From the NCBI RefSeq assembly GCF_022539315.1, contig NC_066333.1, forward strand, positions 4,287,501 to 4,351,500: DNA of 64,000 nt, given 5' to 3'. Below are positions 59,349-64,000 of this stretch, one piece after another (the stretch's first letter is position 1; every line of letters starts with the position of its first letter). A program made the position numbers and the translations under genes. The DNA comes from Serinus canaria. Its lineage: Eukaryota; Chordata; Aves; Passeriformes; Fringillidae. Under the pieces are notes generated by a model. That model did not search any database. It saw only the letters and a program-made list of their open reading frames with translations, and was not told where the DNA came from.

Positions 59349-61309
59349 TCTCTGGCAGAAAATGCTGCTCCAGTTTCCAGCACCCTCTACAAGAGGCAGT
59401 GTATCCTTGCCTGGTGGGTGGAGGGCAAGGACCTCGTTTTGTCTGGTGAAGAATCTCCCCAAAGCCACGTCCCTGTTTCTGAGCAAGCCTTTCCTGCCCT
59501 GTAACTTGTCCTTGTCTGTTTTGCTCCTGCTTGGACACAGAGCATGGACAGTGGTGACCCTGCCTGGGCATTGTCCCTGCATTTGCCAAGCCCTGCCGTG
59601 GCTCTGGTTCGTTGTGACCTCCCTGGGACAGCAGACCTTTGATAATGCCCTGGAAATGCTGGCTTCTATTTGCTCCTTCCTTGCTTTAGAGGTTTCATAG
59701 CTCTCTCCAGCTCTCTGCCTCAGTGGGCCATGTTGTGTTTCTCACTCTGAGCTGCTGTGTTCTTCCAGGAGGGCTCCAACAGTGAAGCCAGCTGTGGCTG
59801 CTGGCAGTGCCTGAGGGGACAGGTTTGGACGTGTATCACCTCTGCCTGTGCTGGCAGGTGCTGGCAGGTTGTGGTTTGGGTTTCACACCCAGCTGTTCAG
59901 CTGCCAGGGACAGGTCACAGCACTGGGACAGATGATGAGAGTTTTATCTTCCTTTTGGTGCTGGTGCCTCTGCTCAGCACGGTGCCCACGGGGTGTGGTG
60001 GGTCTGCAAGAGGCCCAGCCCTGCAGTTTTGCTTTCAGCTCCCTCTGGTTTGGGATCTGGGCCCTCTGGAAGGAGGAAACCTCCTCACTGTCTGTCCTGC
60101 AATGCTCTGTGATTTTGTGAGGGAGGCAGGAATGGTGGAGGTGTTTGAGGTCAGGGCCCTGGGGAAGGGTGGCTGTGCTCCCTGGGGGTCATGAGCAGGC
60201 AGGGCTGGCCTGTGTCAGGCTGTGACACCAGTGTTCTGTGGCAGGGTCCTGTGCAAGTGCTCTTGCACCACATGTGGACATGGATACTTCACTGCTGAAG
60301 CTGCAGAGTTGATCTTCCAGCTCCCAGCTTCACTCTTTTCCTCCTGTGAGGGAAAATCCATCACTGCAGGTCTCTTGGCACCATAATCCTGTTCACCTCT
60401 TCCTGGGGCAAGCCCAGGTTGTGGACTTGAACCAGCAGCTGCTCTTTCCAATGTGATGCTGGTGATAAAACCCAATTGTTGCACAGCCCCTTCCCTGCTG
60501 ACAGAAAATCAATTTTCTCACCCTATGAGAGGACAGGGGACAGTACTCCCAGGGCACAGGTGCTTCCCAAGTAGCTGCATTTTTCAGATGCCTCAAGTTT
60601 CTACAGTGATCTTGTTATGTTCTCAGTTAGTGTAAGTCCCAAAAGTAGTGTGTGGGCAGGTTCTGTGCCAGCTCTGCCCCCTCTGTGGTGTGGGACCATA
60701 TAAAGGGAGGAGGGGACAGAGTCAAAGCCAGGTGCCAAACTGGCAAAATTCTTTATCAAGGAAGTGTGGAAACCCGTGGGCTTTTGGAGGTCCCAGGTGA
60801 TTATTTTGATATATGAATCATCTTTTGTTTCCATGTGGGATGTGGAGGGGGAGGTGAAATAGAAATGATGAAGGAGTTGATAAGTCAGAGTGCGGAGGGT
60901 TGGAGCTGGGGGTGCAGCTGGCACGTGGCACCTCTGGGTGGCTGTGCCTTTTCCATCCCTTGTGACTTCTCTGCTCATTTTTGTCATTCTCAGCCCCAGA
61001 GTGGCACGGGGGATGGGGGTGGGTGCTGTGCAATGGAATCAGGGAGGAGAAAGTGGAGTTGGGTGCTGGGCTGGCTCTTTGTGCACATGGTGGCTGAGGC
61101 TGTGGTGTGTATGACACCTCCTGAGGTGGTGGTTGAGTGCAGTAGGATGGAGCTGGGGAGTGCAGAACCCAGCCCTGCTCTTCAGGGCTCCTGGACATGC
61201 TGCTTTCACTGTCCTTTGCCTGCCTCTTGCCCTGGTGCAGTTGAGAGAGCTACTGTGTGCCAGGTGACATGTGAAAGGCAAGAGGAAATGCCCTCAAGTT
61301 GCACCCCAG

Positions 61310-61535
61310 GGCGAGTTTAGATTGGTAATTAGGAAAGATTTCTTCACCCAAAGGGTTGTCCAGCCCTGGCACGGGCTGCCCAGTGCAGTGGTTGAGCAGC
61401 CATCCCTGGAGGGATTGCAAAGATGCATCCATGTGGCACCTGGGGCCGTGGCTTAGTGGTGGCCTTGGCAGTGCTGGGAGAGTGGCTGGGCTCTGATCCT
61501 GGAGGGCTTTTCCAGCCTGAGGTGTTCTGTGGCTC
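61310..61535 (+). mobile_element. Older CR1 LINE 3' fragment
   Basis: Diverged CR1 end of another subfamily: 'agattggtaattaggaaaga', 'cacgggctgcccagtgcagt', 'ggttgagcagccatccctgg', 'ggcttagtggtggccttggc', 'gggcttttccagcctga'. Confidence 0.75.
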
Positions 61536-64000
61536 CATGCTCTCAGTGTGGTGGCCAAGCAGGGCTGAAGGCAGGGGCTCCTGCAGGCCATCAGCGTGGG
61601 CAGGAGCTGGGAAGGGCTGGTGGCTCCTGTCTGCCTGTTCCTCTCATCTTCTGCAACAGATCTGTCAAAACATCCCAGGGTCACAAACAAGCTGCTATTA
61701 AAAGCTCCCTTGGATGTCTGCTGGCAGAAGAGGGGCAGGGAGCACACTGCAAACACGCTGGTGGCAGATGTGAGCAGGCAGCCAGGCTGGGGACAGCGAG
61801 GTGACAGGCAGTGAGGGACCCCAGACTGAGGCCACCAGTGCCCCTGGGCTGCAGGGGGCTGCCTGGACCTTCAGTTTGGTGAGCTGGGATAGCTCCAGAC
61901 AGCTGCTGGGTGAGTCTGAGGTGGGAGCCCAGAGCACTCCCAGCTGCCAGAGCAGACCTGGGAATGGCAGTGCTGGGGAGGGGCAGCCCACACCATCTCC
62001 ATTTGACTGGGAAACACGCTGCAGTCCTCACCCAGCTCTGGGCTCAGTGCCAGCTGGGTTCAAAGGCATGGTGCAGAGGGAGGACCCCCAGCCCACCCAG
62101 AGCTTCCAGGGGCTGTGGTGCTGGGTGCAGCCTCTGGGCTGCTCCGATGGCTGCAGAGTTGCTTTATAATGCAATAAGGGAATGCTTTATGAGCTACTCT
62201 AGTGATGGCAAAGGATTTGAGCAGAGAAGAAATTGCTGAGGGCTGTGGCCCTTTGAGGCTGTTGTGTGAGGTGATGGACTGAAGCCACGGAGAGGAGGCT
62301 GGTCCTGCCATTCCCAGGGCAGCACCTCGGCCCCAAAAGCAGCCGGGGCTGTCATGTCCAGGTCTTTCTGCATCACTGAGCTTTTCTAAAAGGAGCCCCA
62401 GAGCATGGGGAGATGAGCTGCTGTTCTGTAAACTGAAAAAAAAAAACCCCAGATCCCAGAGGTGGGTGAAGTGGCTGCTTGTACAAACATGTGACATTTG
62501 CTGTCTGGAGCTCCCTTTGCACACCTGAGCTGTTTGTGGTGGGAGCTCCTGCTTGAATGACACAAACTGCAGGTGTTGGCTTCAGGGTGAGCTGGGCTCC
62601 TTCAAGGAGCCATCAACCCAAGGATTGATTCACCTTCCAGCAGCACCAGAGGTGCCCTGGTTTCTGCTGCTCTCGGGTGAGAGCTGCCTCCCACGGGCAC
62701 CCGCTGGCCCTGACATCGCTGCAGAGTCCTGCAGCTCCCACCTCCTGGCACTTCATCCTGCAAGCAAAACCCTATCAGAGCCAGAGTGTTGCATAAAGCA
62801 GCACTTCTGCAGGAGTTTAACTGTGCAGATCCTCTGGCTGGTGAGCCTGAAAGTGAAGGAAAACTCAGCTTTGGTGACCTTGGACTTGGCATTCGGCAAA
62901 ACAGCGACAGAGCAAAGAGCATTAGCTTGGAGCTCACTGTGTGGGGAAGATTTCCATGGGGAGAAAGCAACTTATTCCTATTAACACATCCCCCTGGTTC
63001 CCTCTGTGCCATCCCAAATCTCCTGTTCCTGTGCTATGGTGCCCAGCGTGGTTCATGCCCCTTCTGGGAGCATCCCCGACCACGCTCCCTTTGCACCTCT
63101 GGAATAAACCCAACCTTGTCATTGGCAAAGGCACTTTTAAAAGAGGCCCTAATTAGTGTCTATAAATTGCTTTCTTTAACCTTTCCAAGCTGATGTGATC
63201 TGTTCCCTTGTTACTTCAAACCCTTTATGAGGTGCCTTAATTTTCCACCCACATTATTAATCTCCTGAAGCTTTTTTTCCTGGGGTTCCCGTGGCCAGGT
63301 CTGTGAGTAAGTGCATTTATCTGTCTGAGAAGGTGTTCCCCCTGGGTTTTGTGTCCTTTGAAGGGCTCTGAAAAGAAAAGATCTCTTATCACCATCAGTC
63401 TGAGCGTCTATCTGGGCATTTGGGAGTGGTTTGAGTCAGAAATGAAAAGTTTCTTTTTAATAACAAAGGCATTTCTTGAGTTTTAAACTCACTGGGTGTG
63501 GAAACGAGAGCTGTCCTCTTTAGGATGCTGCATGTGGGAGCCCTTGGCAATGATGAATTTTGTTAATTTGGTTAATGGGGGTTGGTATGTCTTCCAAAAG
63601 CAGATTCACGGATTTGGCCACATTTTAACTTGGCTTTTTCATGCAATTTGGATGTGATGCCAACGTGGGGTGATTTGCATATGGCAGCTAACTAGAGGCA
63701 TCTGGGAGCATGAGCAATATTGAATCAGCAACTTTCTCTGTTGTCATAACAAGTAAATATTTTTAAATTTTTTTTCTCCCTACTCTCTGAAATTCAATCA
63801 AATGGGGAAATTATTAGAGCTTCAAATGCCAACTTTCCTGTCTCCAAATTAACGCTGAAAGTCCACCTAAGGTTTTCCTGGGATGAGACCCTCCCTCCCC
63901 AAATCTGGAGTCAACTTCACCAATTCATTTGACAATCAAACAAAAAGTTTGATCAAAAATACTTCTTTTATTTCTCAAAAGTTGGTCATTTCCACATCAT

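Larger units (their letters stand above)
58541..64000 (+). other. PPP1R16B: PPP1R16B intron 2 (5' part)
   Basis: No ankyrin-repeat exon of TIMAP was found up to the right edge, so the intron is longer than 5.4 kb. Apart from duplication copy 2 and a CR1 piece I recognise no elements. The last kilobase is AT-rich and unique-looking. A TATA-like catataaaggg at about 60698 has no supporting exon. Confidence 0.6.

Noticed and set aside
1..64000. CRISPR arrays, operons, phage or bacterial islands
   Set aside because: Spliced vertebrate genes, CpG islands, CR1 elements and LTRs throughout. No array of regular short repeats and spacers exists apart from the minisatellite.

Overview
The window is vertebrate nuclear DNA, almost certainly from a bird and perhaps a songbird. 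The signs are genes split by GT-AG introns, CpG-island promoters, several 3' ends of CR1 LINEs with the typical avian tail, and short LTR copies, one followed by a tRNA-Trp-type primer binding site as in avian retroviruses. The songbird guess rests only on the number of young LTR fragments. I see no bacterial features, tRNA genes, rRNA genes or CRISPR arrays.

Three protein-coding genes can be supported. (1) About 0.55-4.0 kb, minus strand: an adipogenin (ADIG) homologue, a small single-pass membrane protein. Its first exon is very close to mammalian adipogenin as I recall it. A second exon adds a long acidic tail and a probable third exon ends the frame before an AATAAA signal. (2) 7.6-17.15 kb, plus strand: complete ACTR5 (ARP5, the actin-related subunit of the INO80 remodeller), nine coding exons and 608 residues, with a CpG island at the start and a polyadenylation signal at the end. 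(3) 40.4 kb to beyond the right edge, plus strand: the 5' part of PPP1R16B (TIMAP), with a GC-rich noncoding first exon, a 17.4 kb intron and the first coding exon carrying the KVSF phosphatase-1 docking motif. The ankyrin-repeat exons lie outside the window.

The rest is noncoding. About 23 kb between ACTR5 and PPP1R16B contains LTRs, one CR1 copy and short tandem repeats, but no convincing exon. The first intron of PPP1R16B holds a 36-bp minisatellite and the 5' end of an endogenous retrovirus. A 137-bp block is duplicated on both sides of the first PPP1R16B coding exon.

The three genes are not an operon and show no common pathway: chromatin remodelling (ACTR5), lipid droplets and adipocytes (ADIG), endothelial phosphatase regulation (PPP1R16B). 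They are neighbours by conserved synteny with human 20q11.23, although ADIG is inverted here. The most notable observations are the extended avian adipogenin, a near-perfect 68-nt hairpin just behind a weak splice donor in ACTR5 intron 6, a 46-bp repeat match touching an ACTR5 splice acceptor, and a nested LTR insertion whose unoccupied target is preserved in another repeat copy in the same window.
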